Counted from the first letter of the stretch, positions 31,134 to 43,505 are shown. The stretch: DNA of 64,000 nt from Hofstenia miamia (GCA_004352715.1 SCFE01000044.1:2205815-2269814); one strand, 5' to 3'. Made by a program: numbers and translations. The notes: generated from the sequence alone by a model not told the origin.

Positions 31134-32172
31134 CTCGTACTTGGGTTTGTTGTGATTCTTTATTGTGTCTTCCTCTTGTAGTTTTGTCATTACTGCTTTT
31201 GTAATCTCATTTATGATTTTCTGTTTCTCCAAATCTGTCTATTTCCAGTACTTTATATGTTATTCTTTTGTTAGCTGGCATGTGTGGTGCTTGCAGTTTG
31301 CTCTCCTTTCTTGATTGAAATTCAATTTCATGGGTCCATATGCTCCCTTGGTTTTCTTCTTCCATTAACTGTAGCAATCTTAGTTTGTCCTTTAGTTGCT
31401 CCAGTTCTCCTGCCTGTAAATCATTTTCCTCTATAAACTGTCTCTTTTCTCTTTCCAGTTGCTGATTCTTTTCCTGCCACTGTTGACTCTGTTCTAAGAA
31501 TCTTTTGTTGGACTCAGACAATAGTTGTGTGACCGTTTAATCTCTTTTTGAAATAGTTTGCTCTGCTGATATAGTCGCATTTCCATATTTGATTTGATTT
31601 CATTTAAGATAATTTCATTTTGTTGCTCCATCTGCTTAAATTTATCTGTTAAATGCTCAATTTTGTTCTTCAAGTGTGCTTCATTTTCTTAGCTCCTTCT
31701 TAACATGTCAATTATCTCTTGGGGTCTTGTCTCTGGGGGTGAGTGTAGAGACTATAATTCCATATCAGGGGATAAGTTTTCACCAGAATATGATGATGAT
31801 AGTGTTGCTCTAGGCGTTAGTAGAGTGGTTGCTGCTTTCTTTGCACTGCCTTTTTTTCCTTTTTATCATATTTCTTCTTTGGTTCATAGTAGTGCCCCTT
31901 CTTGATTACAATTCCAAGATCTTATTGAAGTGCACTGGTTTTTGTTTAGGTAACTCTATTTGTTGACTAGTTTCTTTTCATGTAGTTGTCCTGTTGCCTA
32001 ACTTCCACTCTTACTCATAGATCTTGTCACAGTGTGTGGAATGTTCCACTTAATGTTTCTTTTAATTGAAAGAAATTCCTTGTGTTCTGAGAAGAAACAA
32101 CTATCTTAACTCAGGTAAGTAAAAGAAGTTCTTTTCCAAAGGTTGTTGTTCTTGGCTGTCACAGTTGTCATG
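31134..32172 (-). pseudogene. gag coiled-coil protein, partly open
   Basis: The 31207-31521 frame (104 residues) carries QWQEKNQQLEREKRQFIEEN and GELEQLKDKLRLLQL, the same coiled-coil gag as at 6589-7173 and 61.1 kb. It lies just inside an LTR on its upstream (right) side, as expected for the N-terminal part of a minus-strand element. Sequence up to 32172 is its leader and N-terminus, with stops. A 31705-31905 plus-strand frame is a shadow. Confidence 0.65.
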
Positions 32173-32452
32173 TAAAATCCTCTATCAGGCATTATTACTG
32201 TTAGTCCTTTGTTACTCTATAACATCAGNNNNNNNNNNNTTAACCGATATTGTCATTGTATTGACTGTATCCATATTCGCCATAATCATCACTGCTGCGC
32301 GGTTTTCAGGAGTCGGCGCTCCACTTAGCTTTCCAATTCCTCTTCTGTTTGGGGTTCTTCATTTGTTTCTACTTCTTATTCTATATCCCCCTTTTGGTAA
32401 GTAAAAGAAGTTCTTTTCCAAAGGTTGTTGTTCTTGGCTGTCACAGTTGTCA
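32100..32452 (-). repeat. duplicated segment around an 11-N gap
   Basis: The AAGAAGTTCTTTTCCAAAGG ... TATAACATCAG stretch occurs at 32118-32228 and again at 32407-32510, with NNNNNNNNNNN at 32229-32239 and an unrelated GC-richer insert (32240-32397) between them. This looks like an unresolved assembly join. The insert's CTTTTCCAATTCC-type sequence matches nothing else here. Confidence 0.5.
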
Positions 32453-33448
32453 TGTAAAATCCTCTATCAGGCATTATTACTGTTAGTCCTTTGTTACTCT
32501 ATAACATCAGGTGTATATTTGTGGGTAAGGATTTACTAACTAGATACTGTTTAGCTTTTGTACATTTCTGGTTGAGTTCCATCTCTCAGTTCAATGATGC
32601 AACTTATGTGTACCCTATCCTAGCTCAGTTTATACTCAAGACAAAAAACAACTCAACTATTTTGCAAAAGTCTTTCATGAATATGCAACTGGATTTGTTA
32701 CTTGCTGCTTGATTAATATTACATGTAGCCATTAATGAAATATATTGGCTTTAATAATCAGTTTAATATTTGGCAGCTACCTAACATACATTTACAAATT
32801 AGTACATGCTCAGTCATTTTATCAGTCATTTTATAGTCAATAATTTGGATCTAAAATAGTATAGATATAATTCCTAGGTTTTGGGCATCTAACCATATTT
32901 CAAATCCATTATTATTAATGCATGTACTAAATGATTGATAGTCAACTAAGCAATTGAGAAACCCTGCCTAACAGAAGTGTACTTTCATGATCTGGCAAAA
33001 AGACCCTTGAATCAATCTTGATGATGGATCCAGACCACTACTAAACACCACTAGTTTAGCTTGACATCTTATTAAATAATCAAACCATAATAGTAGAACA
33101 AAATAAGAATTCCAAATAAAATTCTTTATCAATTGCTTACAGGTTTTAGTTTCTATTTATAGCAAACCTAGAAAAGTACCTGTTGATTTTCAAATTTGAC
33201 CTTTCATCTGCCAAAATAGTTTCTAAAAATAATGGAAGCAACTTGGCCCCCTCATTTTGCCAAAAAGCATTATTATTGACTGATTCTAATCTCTTATTTC
33301 TGACACATATTGTTTCTTGGTTTCATAATACAAATTAATCTAAATTAATGTAATTGATCTAATACAATATTTCTAATCATCATCTTTTTGATCTTATTCT
33401 CATCTTGGTTCAATGTTTGCAGCTTAGATTTGTTGTGATGATGCTACA
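32453..33448 (-). mobile_element. LTR-A shared between tandem elements
   Basis: Complete LTR from TGTAAAATCCTCTATC to GTGATGATGCTACA (996 bp). On its right side is the PPT and end of ORF3. On its left is PBS-like TGACAACTGTGACAG (minus strand) and gag. It thus served as 3' LTR of the right-hand element and 5' LTR of the left-hand one. Confidence 0.75.
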
Positions 33449-35092
33449 CGCCCTTCTCAGCTTGTGTTATTTTTAGCACTGTGGCTTTCTATCTCTTTTC
33501 TGAGATCCTGTAGTTGTGTGTTGATGGGTTTCCCCTGTGTGTACAACTGGTATGGAATTATCATTCCTTTGATGTACACCCTCTCTCTATTATCCTTCTT
33601 CAGCATGATTTCTTTTGATTTCTCATAATTGTCAAGTTCTACTACAGCTTTAGCCTTCTTTTCTGTGTCTATGTATGATTTTTACTCATGTAAGAAGGTT
33701 TTTGCAACTCTGACTTCTTTTGGCAGTCTCCAACATGGGAAGGACCATTGGTATCTCAATTGTTTCCAGTAGCATGCATTAGGATTTTTGTTTCAATTTG
33801 TTTTTCAATGTGTGGATATGGGCCTTCAATGGTTGGTGCTGTTGCTAGGCCTATCATTGCAGGGTACTTCATTTTTGCTTCTGAAATGGTGTTCCGGGAA
33901 TGCCTGTGTGAGTCCTCTTCTGCTTAATTTTAATCCTATTTCTTCTTTAATGTCTATTCTTGCTGTTATGCATTTGACATCTACTGCCAGTTGGTTGTAT
34001 GGTTTTAACAATTCCTCCAACTCTGTTCTCATGAATGCTTCTGTGAACATTAACTTCATTGTTGCCACCATTTGCTGTTCTTTGATGTTTTGAAAATTCC
34101 TTTCTTTAATTTCTCTGGTTTCCCAAGTTATTTTTATTTCAACTAAGAACTTTTCATCATCAGTGTCAATCCATTTGATTGTTCTCAGTGGGCTCACTTC
34201 TCCCCACTTCTCAATGTTTATTCTATTGATTGTTTGTTGCATTTTAGGAGGCAATAATAATTGTGAGGATGTTAACAACTCCTCCTCTTCCATCATCTCC
34301 CTCTGTGTTTTCATGACCATCTCACAAACTTCCACTGGTTCAGTTATTCCACCTTCTTTCATCATCTCTGCACTCCTTATTATTTTCATAAATGTGCATC
34401 ATGGGCTATCTTGTTCATATTTTTCCATTTTATTTTTGAGGGTTTTCTGCATGTTTATTAGTACTGCTGTTTTTCTTATTTCTTCTGTGCTCACCAGTTT
34501 TATTATTTTTCTTGTGGTTATCCACAGTTGATTTTCCATTTGCGTCAACTATGTAATCTTGCTTGGACATATCCCTGTTTTGTTGGCCATATCTACTATA
34601 AACATTTTCCCCATCTGGCTCTCATTCATTATCATGCAGATGATTATTTTCTCCATTGTTTGTATTAGCTTTTCTGCTTTTTTAGGTGACTTCATCCTTT
34701 CAATGTGGCACTTTAACAACCAATTCTTTATTTGAGTGTTGATTTGAGCTAATGCTATTTTGAATCTCTTTGCCTTTGTAGTTTGTGTTTAATGTGTTGT
34801 GAAATTGGAAGTTCTACTTCTGCATCTTCAGTTGTAAATATTGCTAATATCCATACTGTTGTTCTATATTGGATTTCTGGAGCATTTTTCTCTTCAAATA
34901 TTAATTGTTTGAAATCCTTCTTGATGTTTAGTTCATAGGCTCAGTTCAACTCTGTGAGTGCTAGTTCTACCAATTTATGGAACTTTCCTCATGGTGCTTC
35001 CTCTTCACTTTTCTTTGAGTATTTGAGTCTTTAAAGAAGTATTGCTGTATTGTTTCCTCTCTGTTGACTTTGTTATTTAGTTGTCACGGTCA
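33449..35092 (-). pseudogene. ORF3 in a gag-pol-less element
   Basis: Directly inside the LTR is the ORF3 end and PPT (minus strand AGCTGAGAAGGGCG). The 33826-34389 frame (187 residues) reads EKWGEVSPLRTIKWIDTDDE and NQLAVDVKCITARIDI, conserved in ORF3 at 11.7-12.0 kb. Further upstream (34.8-35.0 kb) EEKNAPEIQYRTTVWILAI matches 11.0 kb. Within about 130 bases of the right-hand LTR the text becomes a leader with a PBS-like TGACCGTGACAAC. No gag, RT or integrase is present, so the element kept only ORF3 between its LTRs. Confidence 0.7.
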
Positions 35093-36246
35093 TGTAACAT
35101 CCTCCACCTAGCTTGTTACGCCGTGTCTAATCACTGTTAAGGGATGCTTAGTAAACTGCGGGTGAGGTGTTACCCATTTGTTGAACCATCAGACTTTTCT
35201 CTCTTATTAACTAGTTATGTTAATTAATTGATCGAGTATTAACCATCACTGTTTAGGTGACTGGGCAGTATGATGTTTCCTCTTCAGTTGTTCCATGGGC
35301 TCCTGCCCGAAGCCGATCTCCACAACACAGCTCCTCCTCTTCTACGACGATGGTTGAGTCCACATCACCATCTCAGCTCAACTGGGATTAGTTATGTGTA
35401 CCTTACGTTAGCTCGGTGTGTGCACTCAAGTAAAGTTGTAACTGACTTAAACTCAGAGTTGTAAAGTGTTTGTTGTTTTTATTTAATAAAGCAACCGGGC
35501 ATTGACACTAACTGCATGTAATAATATAACTAACATAGCCATTACCGTAAAACTATCGGCTTAATTATACAGATAACAAACTTGCAGTTTCCTATACCTA
35601 CATTTAATAGTATTACATGTGAGGTCATTTATCGAGTCAATTATAGTCGAGTCTCCTACATTTAAGAATATATAAATATCCCTAAGTGTCGACTATCCAG
35701 TCGTTTCAGGCATTGATTATTTCTTACATGTGTTGATCGGTAGTCAGACTAGGCAAGAATCGAAAAACTCCTAACCGTAACATAGGTGCACTTTCGTGAC
35801 TGGCACAAAGACCCTAGAATCGATCCCGTGATGGATTCCAGCCACTACTAAACACAACTTGCCTAGCTGCACATTTAATTAAATAATCAAACCAGATAAA
35901 GTAGAAATGAAAATTAAATAAACTCCGAAGAATTTATTGTTCATCAAAATTATGGTTGAATCAAAGCTATTTATAAAATTTCTACAAAAAGTACCTGCCG
36001 ATTTTAAAATTCAAATGATTCGTCTGCCAATATGGCTGTTCATACGTAAGCGTTAGTTTGCTCAATTTAATTTGTCAATTACCTCTTGATCGGCTAACAA
36101 GTTTCTTATTTTGACCAATATTAAATCTTAGTTGCATTTTACAAAAATAAACTAAAGTTCATTAACTAAATTTTTTACAATTAATTTCAATTGATAATCA
36201 TTCGACGTTATTCAGCTTTTAGTTGCCTTTTTTGGATGATGCTACA
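35093..36246 (-). mobile_element. LTR-A1 complete copy in the tandem array
   Basis: 1154 bp from TGTAACATCCTCCACC to TTGGATGATGCTACA. PBS-like sequence abuts its left side and ORF3/PPT its right side, so it too is shared by two tandem elements. It is close to the LTRs at 3946 and 63643. Confidence 0.8.
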
Positions 36247-36469
36247 CGCCCTCCTCAGCTTGCGTTATGGACAGCACAGGTCGCTCCCCATGGACGAGAG
36301 TATCTGCTCTGCGTATAAGTGATTCCGCCTCGGCTTCTTCCCACGTTATCATGGCGTATTCTGCTTGCTTGGTTAATTTTAAGACTGCCTCGCGTTCTGT
36401 TGTAACGGTGTTTGCGCACTTTAAGAACCTCGACTCCCTGATATTTTCCGCGATTGGTGTTAATTGTTG
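36247..36469 (-). CDS. ORF3 C-terminal end and PPT
   Basis: The 36242-36478 frame reads ANTVTTEREAVLKLTKQAEY, TWEEAEAESLIRRAD, LVHGERPVLSITQAEEG and runs into the LTR. It is the intact counterpart of the damaged ORF3 tail at 12.9-13.0 kb. The purine-rich AAGCTGAGGAGGGCG before the LTR is the polypurine tract. Sequence to the right of 36470 switches abruptly to an inverted duplicate of 2.5-3.1 kb. Confidence 0.65.
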
Positions 36470-37107
36470 TATCAGCACTTGACCTTTTGTGGTTCCTGTG
36501 GGGATAAAGTCAGCCTTGAATTGATTCCTATCTCCACAGTTCTTCCACCACTTACACTTTCCTCTGCAACTCCCAGTGTCTCACTGCCCTTGAATCAGTG
36601 TCCTGGACTCTCAGATGGAAAGTTGTGCTGCTGTGCACCAGTTTTCTGTGTGCCCTTGAATCAGTGGTGCAGATCCCTGGTGGGAGAGGCTTTTTGTCCA
36701 TCTATCTTTGTCTCTTCTATATTGCCATTGCTCTCTTCAGGTTTTGAAAATGTAATAGTCTATTATTATCTACCATGTTTTCATTATTTGGTAGTGTCTG
36801 TGTTATTGTGTGAGGGCTGGTCCATACTGTATTTACTTTCTGGATTTGGTTTGTGGCTGTGAGTTTGATTGGTGTGAACGCATATACTTTGTATCCTACT
36901 TTGTGTGTGTGATGTAGCATCATCCAAAGCAACTAAGCTGCAAGCAAAGAATAACGTTGAATGATTAATAATAATTAGAATTGATTGTAAAATTTGAGGC
37001 AACTAAGCCTGAATATTGTTCAAATTAAGAAAAACTTTTAGCCAATCAAGTAACATTTGACAAATTACATTGAGTGAAATTACGCTTATGAAGGAACAGC
37101 CATATTG
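36470..37107 (-). repeat. inverted, essentially identical duplicate of 2491-3128
   Basis: Coordinates pair as x and 39598-x. Every compared block matches (LTR end 2685 with LTR start 36913, gap edge 2491 with 37107, outer boundary 3128 with 36470), including identical open frames. The duplicate contains the integrase tail/ORF3 start and the beginning of an LTR in the same unusual inverted arrangement. Confidence 0.85.
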
Positions 37108-37243
37108 GCAGAACGAATTATTTAAAATTCAAATCAGCAGGTACTTTAGAATTTTTAAATAAATAGCTTTGAATTTAACAGAAAGTTTGATGAACAATAA
37201 ATTCTTCAGAGTTTATTTTATTTTCATTCTACATTTATCTGGT
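36913..37243 (+). mobile_element. LTR-A 5' part, running into a gap
   Basis: TGTAGCATCATCC start. The first part is shared with the duplicate; the copy enters the gap at 37244. Confidence 0.75.
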
Positions 37244-37286
37244 NNNNNNNNNNNNNNNNNNNNNNNNNNNNNNNNNNNNNNNNNNN
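37244..37286. other. assembly gap (N)
   Basis: 43 N between an LTR and ORF3. Confidence 1.
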
Positions 37287-38523
37287 GCCCACACTTTTTT
37301 GATTTCTTCTAAGTGCTCCTGGCGTTGTGTCATACTGCATTTAATAAATAGTGTCATGGCCTTCTCCAATCCTTCATTTAGTTGTAACATTTCCGCCGTC
37401 TTTGTTTGTTGGAAAAGATCTATCACTATACTGTGCTCTATCATTATGCCATATATGCTTGCCCAATAATCGATTTGTAGATCGAAACGTATTATCTCGG
37501 ATATTGTAAATTCTTCTGCCATGGGAAGAAACCTTCTGCTCATAGTACCATATCTATTAAAAAGCTTGGTAATTCTTCGAGGTTTTCCTTCATTGCTATA
37601 ATGACTACTCTTGTTTGCTGTACTTTTGCAATCCGGACTGTTTGGTTAATTTGTTTCTGTAGATTTTTATTGTATTCTTTTTCTCTTAGCACGTGTATTA
37701 TCGTTAAGTTTTCTTCATCCAAATTTATCTCCGGGATTTTCGCTATGTTTTCTTTATACGCCATGAGTGCTTGCACTGTCTCTAATGTGAAATTTTCGTT
37801 GAATATCATGTGCGTTGTGCTCCTCATATACGGCCTATCGATTGTTTCATTTAATTCCTGTGGGTAGCTGATCAGCACGTTAACTTTCGGCCGGTTGTCT
37901 GCGTCTAATAGGATTGGCAGTATGNTTTCTGTAGATTTTTGTTGTATTCTTTTTCTCTTAGCACGTGTATTATCGTTAAGTTTTCTTCATCCAAATTTAT
38001 CTCCGGGATTTTCGCTATGTTTTCTTTATACGCCATGAGTGCTTGCACTCTCTCTAATGTAAAATTTTCGTTAAATATCATGTGCATTGTGCTCCTCATA
38101 TATGGCCTATCGATCGTTCCATTTAGTTCCTGTGGGTAGCTGATCAGCAGGTTAACTTTCGGCCGGTTGTCTGCGTCTAATAGAATTGGCAGTATGCTCC
38201 CTTCCATTTTGGCTGTTTTCCTGATTAATGTTTTCGTTTCTGGAGACAGTTTCTTGAACGCNTAGGATTGGCAGTATGCTCCCTTCCATTTTGGCAGTTT
38301 TCCTGATTAATGTTTTCGTTTCTGGAGACAGTTTCTCGAACGCGTTATGCCGCATTTTTGTGGTTGCCATAAAATAGGGGTGCAACGTTTCTCCATCGAT
38401 TTTAGACATTCGTTTCTCGCGCTCCTTAGATCTTATTGTCCACTCTGATGTTGTCTCCGAGGAGATCTCTACTTGCCTCATCCGTAAAGGCAATCTGCTG
38501 GTGCTCGGCTCACATTCCATAGG
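37287..38523 (-). pseudogene. ORF3 N-terminal block with assembly duplications
   Basis: Frames 37287-37543, 37540-37878 and 37905-38520 read FDLQIDYWASIYGIMIEH, ENLTIIHVLREKEYNKN, RVVIIAMKENLEELPSF, DADNRPKVNLLISYPQEL, KIDGETLHPYFMATTKMRHN, SPETKTLIRKTAK and CEPSTSRLPL. This is the same order as the 402-residue ORF at 9.7 kb, with better-preserved codons. Single N at 37925 and 38262 join partially duplicated pieces (37651-37924 repeats at 37926-38199; 38179-38261 at 38263-38345). Apart from those joins this copy is largely open. Confidence 0.75.
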
Positions 38524-38923
38524 TTGTGAGCTTGTACCACTGGTGTCAACTGAGTCGCCCTTGAATCGACGATCAGTTACAACCCGTGATACTTGTCCAG
38601 CCGTTGTTCCAGTGGAGATGCCTTCAGCCTTGAATCACTTCCAGATCTCCACGGTTCTTCCACCACTCAAACCTTCCCCTGGAACTCCGGTTGTTTCACG
38701 CCCTCGAATTGGCGATGTGATCCCCCAGAAGGAAAGTTAAGCTGAGAAGAGGCCGATTGTCAATTTGTATCTCTGCCCTTGAATCGGCCTTGAGTACTAC
38801 TAAGACGCCTCTTAACTCTACGTCGTCTATTTACCCTCTCGTCGTTCTCGTCCCTTCTGCCCTCGAATCGACATCCGGTTTGAGAACTTCTCCGCACTCG
38901 CCTCCTCGTGTTGGTGGTCGGGA
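38524..38923 (-). repeat. ORF3 leader repeats, CGATTCAAGGGC motif
   Basis: On the plus strand the motif appears as GCCCTTGAATCG-like units near 38557, 38626, 38699, 38775 and 38859, spacing 69-84 bases. Encodes RRFKG and related peptides in changing frames. The gap at 38924 cuts the series. Confidence 0.7.
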
Positions 38924-39472
38924 NNNNNNNNNNNNNNNNNNNNNNNNNNNNNNNNNNNNNNNNNNNNNNNNNNNNNNNNNNNNNNNNNNNNNNNNNNNNN
39001 NNNNNNNNNNNNNNNNNNNNNNNNNNNNNNNNNNNNNNNNNNNNNNNNNNNNNNNNNNNNNNNNNNNNNNNNNNNNNNNNNNNNNNNNNNNNNNNNNNNN
39101 NNNNNNNNNNNNNNNNNNNNNNNNNNNNNNNNNNNNNNNNNNNNNNNNNNNNNNNNNNNNNNNNNNNNNNNNNNNNNNNNNNNNNNNNNNNNNNNNNNNN
39201 NNNNNNNNNNNNNNNNNNNNNNNNNNNNNNNNNNNNNNNNNNNNNNNNNNNNNNNNNNNNNNNNNNNNNNNNNNNNNNNNNNNNNNNNNNNNNNNNNNNN
39301 NNNNNNNNNNNNNNNNNNNNNNNNNNNNNNNNNNNNNNNNNNNNNNNNNNNNNNNNNNNNNNNNNNNNNNNNNNNNNNNNNNNNNNNNNNNNNNNNNNNN
39401 NNNNNNNNNNNNNNNNNNNNNNNNNNNNNNNNNNNNNNNNNNNNNNNNNNNNNNNNNNNNNNNNNNNNNNNN
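38924..39472. other. assembly gap (N)
   Basis: 549 N between the ORF3 leader and RT. The missing part probably holds RNase H and integrase. Confidence 1.
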
Positions 39473-40775
39473 TCGTAATCCAGTGTATTCAGTGATGGCA
39501 GTTTCGCTAATTCTTCCTTGATCTTATCTAGCTCTTCCTGCTCCTGCCAAGTCCAGACAAATGGTACCGACTTTCTCATCAGCTTTGTCATCTTTGCAGT
39601 CTTTCCTGCAATATTGGGGATGAACATACCGTAGTAATTGAAAAAACCCATTATTCTTTGGATGTCCTTCTTACTGTTTGGTTTTTCTATCTTCCGTATC
39701 ATTTCTCTTGCATTGTCCTTCATCGATATTCTTCCTTTTTCTATTGTTCTTCCTAGGAAGATAATTTTCTCCTTTAGGATTTCGCACTTGTTACAGTTTA
39801 TGCGGAGTCCCGCTTTTCCTAGGATTGTTAGCGTTCTATCTAGTTTCTCGATGTGTTCTTGTATTGTGTCGCTTGTCACGATTATATTGTCTATGTATGC
39901 ATTGATGCCCTCCTCCATTCTGTGTTTTTTATTCTTCAGGACCTTTGTTANGTCCTTCTTATTGTTTGGTTTTTCTATCTTCCGTATCATTTCTCTTGCG
40001 TTGTCCTTCATTGATATTCTTCCTTTTTCTATTGTTCTTCCTAGGAAGATAATTTTCTCTTTTAGGATTTCACACTTGTTACCATTTATGCGGAGGCACG
40101 CTTTTCCTAGGATTGTTAGCGTTCTATCTAGTTTCTCGATGTGTTCTTGTATTGTGTCGCTTGTCACGATTATATCATCTATGTATGCATTGATGCCCTC
40201 CTCCATTCTGTGTTTTTTATTCTTCAGGACCTTTGTTATGTACCTCTGAAACGTAGCAGGTGCGTTACATAGCCCGAACGCCATGTAGATCCATTCGTAT
40301 AATCCATATGGTGTTATGAATGCTGTCTTTTCAATGTCACTTTCTTCCATTCGTACCTGCCAATACGCTTTNTTGTTCTTCCTAGGAAGATAATTTTCTC
40401 CTTTAGGATTTCGCACTTGTTACCATTTATGCGGAGGCCCGCTTTTCCTAGGATTGTTAGCGTCCTATCTAGTTTCTCAATGTGTTCTTGTATTGTATCG
40501 CTTGTCACGATTATATCATCTATGTATGCATTGATGCCCTCTTCCATTCTGTGTTTTTTATTCTTCAGGATCTTTGTTATGTACCTTTGAAACGTCGCAG
40601 GTGCGTTACATAGCCCAAACGCCATGTAGATCCATTCGTATAATCCATATGGTGTAATGAATGCTGTCTTTTCAATGTCACTTTCTTCCATTCATACCTG
40701 CCAATACGCTTTACACAGATCTAGTGTTGTAAAATATTTGTGTTTACTTGCTTCATATAACATGTCCCTTCCATT
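39473..40775 (-). pseudogene. gypsy reverse transcriptase with assembly duplications
   Basis: Long open frame reading YWQVRMEESDIEKTAF, YGLYEWIYMAFGLCNAPATF, NAYIDDIIVTSDTIQEH, GLRINGNKCEILKEKIIFLG and IMGFFNYYGMFIPNIAGKTA. The YIDD active-site box with TFQ upstream is diagnostic of Ty3/gypsy RT. It looks intact apart from duplications at single N (39951 and 40371): the YIDD segment is present three times. These are assembly joins rather than real repeats. At the right edge the strand of coding flips at about 40775. Confidence 0.85.
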
Positions 40776-42419
40776 GATAAAAAGGGGCAAGCAGTTTCAC
40801 CAATACTGTTGAAGGAGGAAATATCTGAACAAGAGATAGAGGAGAAACAGAGAGACAACATAATACTTAATGAGATCATTAAGAAGATAAAAGAACCACA
40901 AACAATGCTATCAAAACTGAGAGCAAACTATTATGAATGGTATAAATGGAGCTTAATAAAAATGGGCTACTATATGTTGAGGCACAAAGCAACACAATTG
41001 TGATCCCCAATTATTATAAGAGAGACTCATAATGAAATTGGATGATAAAGGACACTTAGGCATAATGCAGATGGAGAAAACATTTAATTCTAGATTCATT
41101 ACTACAGTGGTGGGGAAAGTAACATAGAAAATAATAAATAAATGTACAACATGTTTATTGAACAACAAGCAGCATTTCCTGGCACAGATAGCACCATTGG
41201 AAAAAATCATTGCAACACAACCTAATGAGACAATACATATTGATTTGGAAAAGATGAAGAGGTATATCAACACCTTTTGGTAATGGTGGACAGCTTCACC
41301 AAATATGCAAGGATGGTCCCAATGAAAAAAACAACAGCAGAAACAACAGCCAAGATAGTGATGAAGGGAATGGATCTTGAAATTTGGTCCAATAGAAATG
41401 ATTATAACTGACAATGGACCACAATTTGAGAGTGGACTTTTCCAGGAAATGGTGAAACTACTAGAGTTAGTTAGTGAGTGAATGTCAGCAGATCACCCAC
41501 AGGTGAATGCAGTCATAAAGAGACTAAATTAAATGTTAATCAAATTGATCAAAGTGGCTACATCAAGAATAGGCAGGAACAAATGGAGAAAGTTGATCAA
41601 GATGGTGGAGTATTTTTACAACACTTCTGTACATTCAACAACAGGGATGACCCCTTCAAAGCAATGGTTGGTAGGGAAGCCACCATGCCTCTATCAATGC
41701 AATATTTCAACTACATTAACAGGATTGATAACAAATATGTGAATCAGCTTAAAAATAAAAATTACAGCAATACACAATACAATGTGTCACAATATCAATA
41801 AGTCAGCTATGAGACAACAATGCAATTATAATAGAAAAATATACATTCACATGTACAAAATAGGCAAAAACTGTATGGTCTGGGCCTTACAAGATATCAC
41901 AGACACTACCAAACAGTAAGTATATGTTAGACAATAATAGACTATTACATTTTGAAAACTTGAAGAGAGCAACATGGATATTGAAGAAATGAAGATAGAT
42001 GAGAATGTCAAATTTAAAATAAGTTGAGTTAACAGCAATGAAATAGTATATGATATGAATGATTTAGATAGCTTACCTGAGGAGGATTTTGACAAGGAAT
42101 TCACAGTGGACATCAGAGAAAAAAATTCAGGAGAGAGTACTGCCTCAAAGGACAGTGAGAAAAAAATATATATATGACCCTCAAATATGGGATTTAAATT
42201 TTTTAACTGAATTTAAGCAAATAGAAGAAGGCAATGCACCAGTCATTGAGGAAAGGAGTGCAATGCAATCAGAGACCAGAGGAACTCTCAACAACCAATA
42301 GAAGGAGGAGAGTAAGAAGAAATTCTCAAACCAGACGTCCATTTGAGGGTTGAAGGGACGAGAACAAAGAACTGACTAATAGACAATACAGAGTGAGAAG
42401 GCATCCAATTAGTCTCCAA
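40776..42419 (+). pseudogene. gypsy integrase and start of ORF3
   Basis: Starts abruptly at the head-to-head junction with RT. The 40809-41003 frame reads LLKEEISEQEIEEKQRDN and the linker (KKIKEPQTMLSKL). The integrase core follows with stops (VMVDSFTKYARMVPM at 41.28-41.33 kb; ITDNGPQFESG-like text at 41.41 kb), then DPFKAMVGREATMPLSMQYF at 41.65-41.71 kb. Linker and ORF3 leader extend to 42419, where a solo LTR is inserted. Catalytic residues are partly recognisable: the D of MVDSFTK and the D of the second block. Confidence 0.7.
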
Positions 42420-43505
42420 TGTAGCATCCTTAAACAAATAAGCTGCTAAAAAAGAAAGTTGGTTGAAGAAACTTAAGATCAAATTTAAAATGTGATTAGA
42501 AATAGATTATAAAACTTATTATCAACTTAAATTTGTTTGTATAATGCAACCAAGAAATATTAGTGCAATTGATTATGAATTAGTATTTGTCTATCCTACT
42601 AATTTGGGTAAAACAAAGGGGCAAATTCACTTCCATTATTTTTAGCCATATTGGCAGATGAAAAATTCAAATTTTGAAATCAACAGGTACTTTTTCCAGT
42701 TAGCTAAAAATAGATTTAATTTAATTGTAACAATTGATAAAGAAATTTCTTCAGAAATTGTTGTTTACTATGGTTTGATTATCTAATAGAATGTTAAGCT
42801 ATATGATCAGTGTTTAGTAGTGGTGAGGATCCATCACAGAAACAATTCAAGGTTCTTTGTGCAAAACCATGAAAGTGCACTCATGTTAGGAGTTTTTACT
42901 GTGGTTTAGCTGACTATCAATCATTCTCTTACATGTATTAATGATAACAAATTCAAGATAAGACTAGTAAACCAAACTTAGGAAGTTATATTATATTGTT
43001 TTAGATCTAAATTGATTACTATAACATGACTGATAATGTGACTGAGTGTATATCAATTATTACATGTAGGATAGGAAGCTGCTAGATATTTAATTAATTT
43101 ACTAAAGCCAATATATTTTGGTAATAGCTAAATCTAATATTAAGTAAGCAGCTTGTAACAATCAAGGTTGCAAGTATTCTGTGCACTTTACAAATATTGA
43201 CTAAGTCAAGTTTTGTCTTGTAGTACACATAAGTTAGGAACTCATTCAATGTAGAAGAGTGGTTGTTACTGGATATGGATATTTGCCTTGGGCAGATGCC
43301 CAATTACCAACAATTGGAAATGATGCTTAAAGCTTCATCACCTAAATAGTGTTTATTGTATCATCTGTTAATTACAGTTAATGGCATTAACAGTGTAGAA
43401 GTAATGCAGTGTGAGAATAGTACATCCCTACCCACTAATATATCATTCTAATTATAACAGTATAATACAGAAACCTGATGACAAAGTCTGGTAGAGGATG
43501 TCACA
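42420..43505 (+). mobile_element. solo LTR-A with CCAA target duplication
   Basis: Begins TGTAGCATCCTTAAAC, ends TGGTAGAGGATGTCACA (1086 bp). CCAA lies at 42416-42419 and 43506-43509. ORF3 leader sequence continues on both sides. Confidence 0.85.

Noticed and set aside
33788-34531. Plus-strand frames (101 and 122 residues) with hydrophobic stretches
   Set aside because: Shadows of ORF3 on the minus strand.
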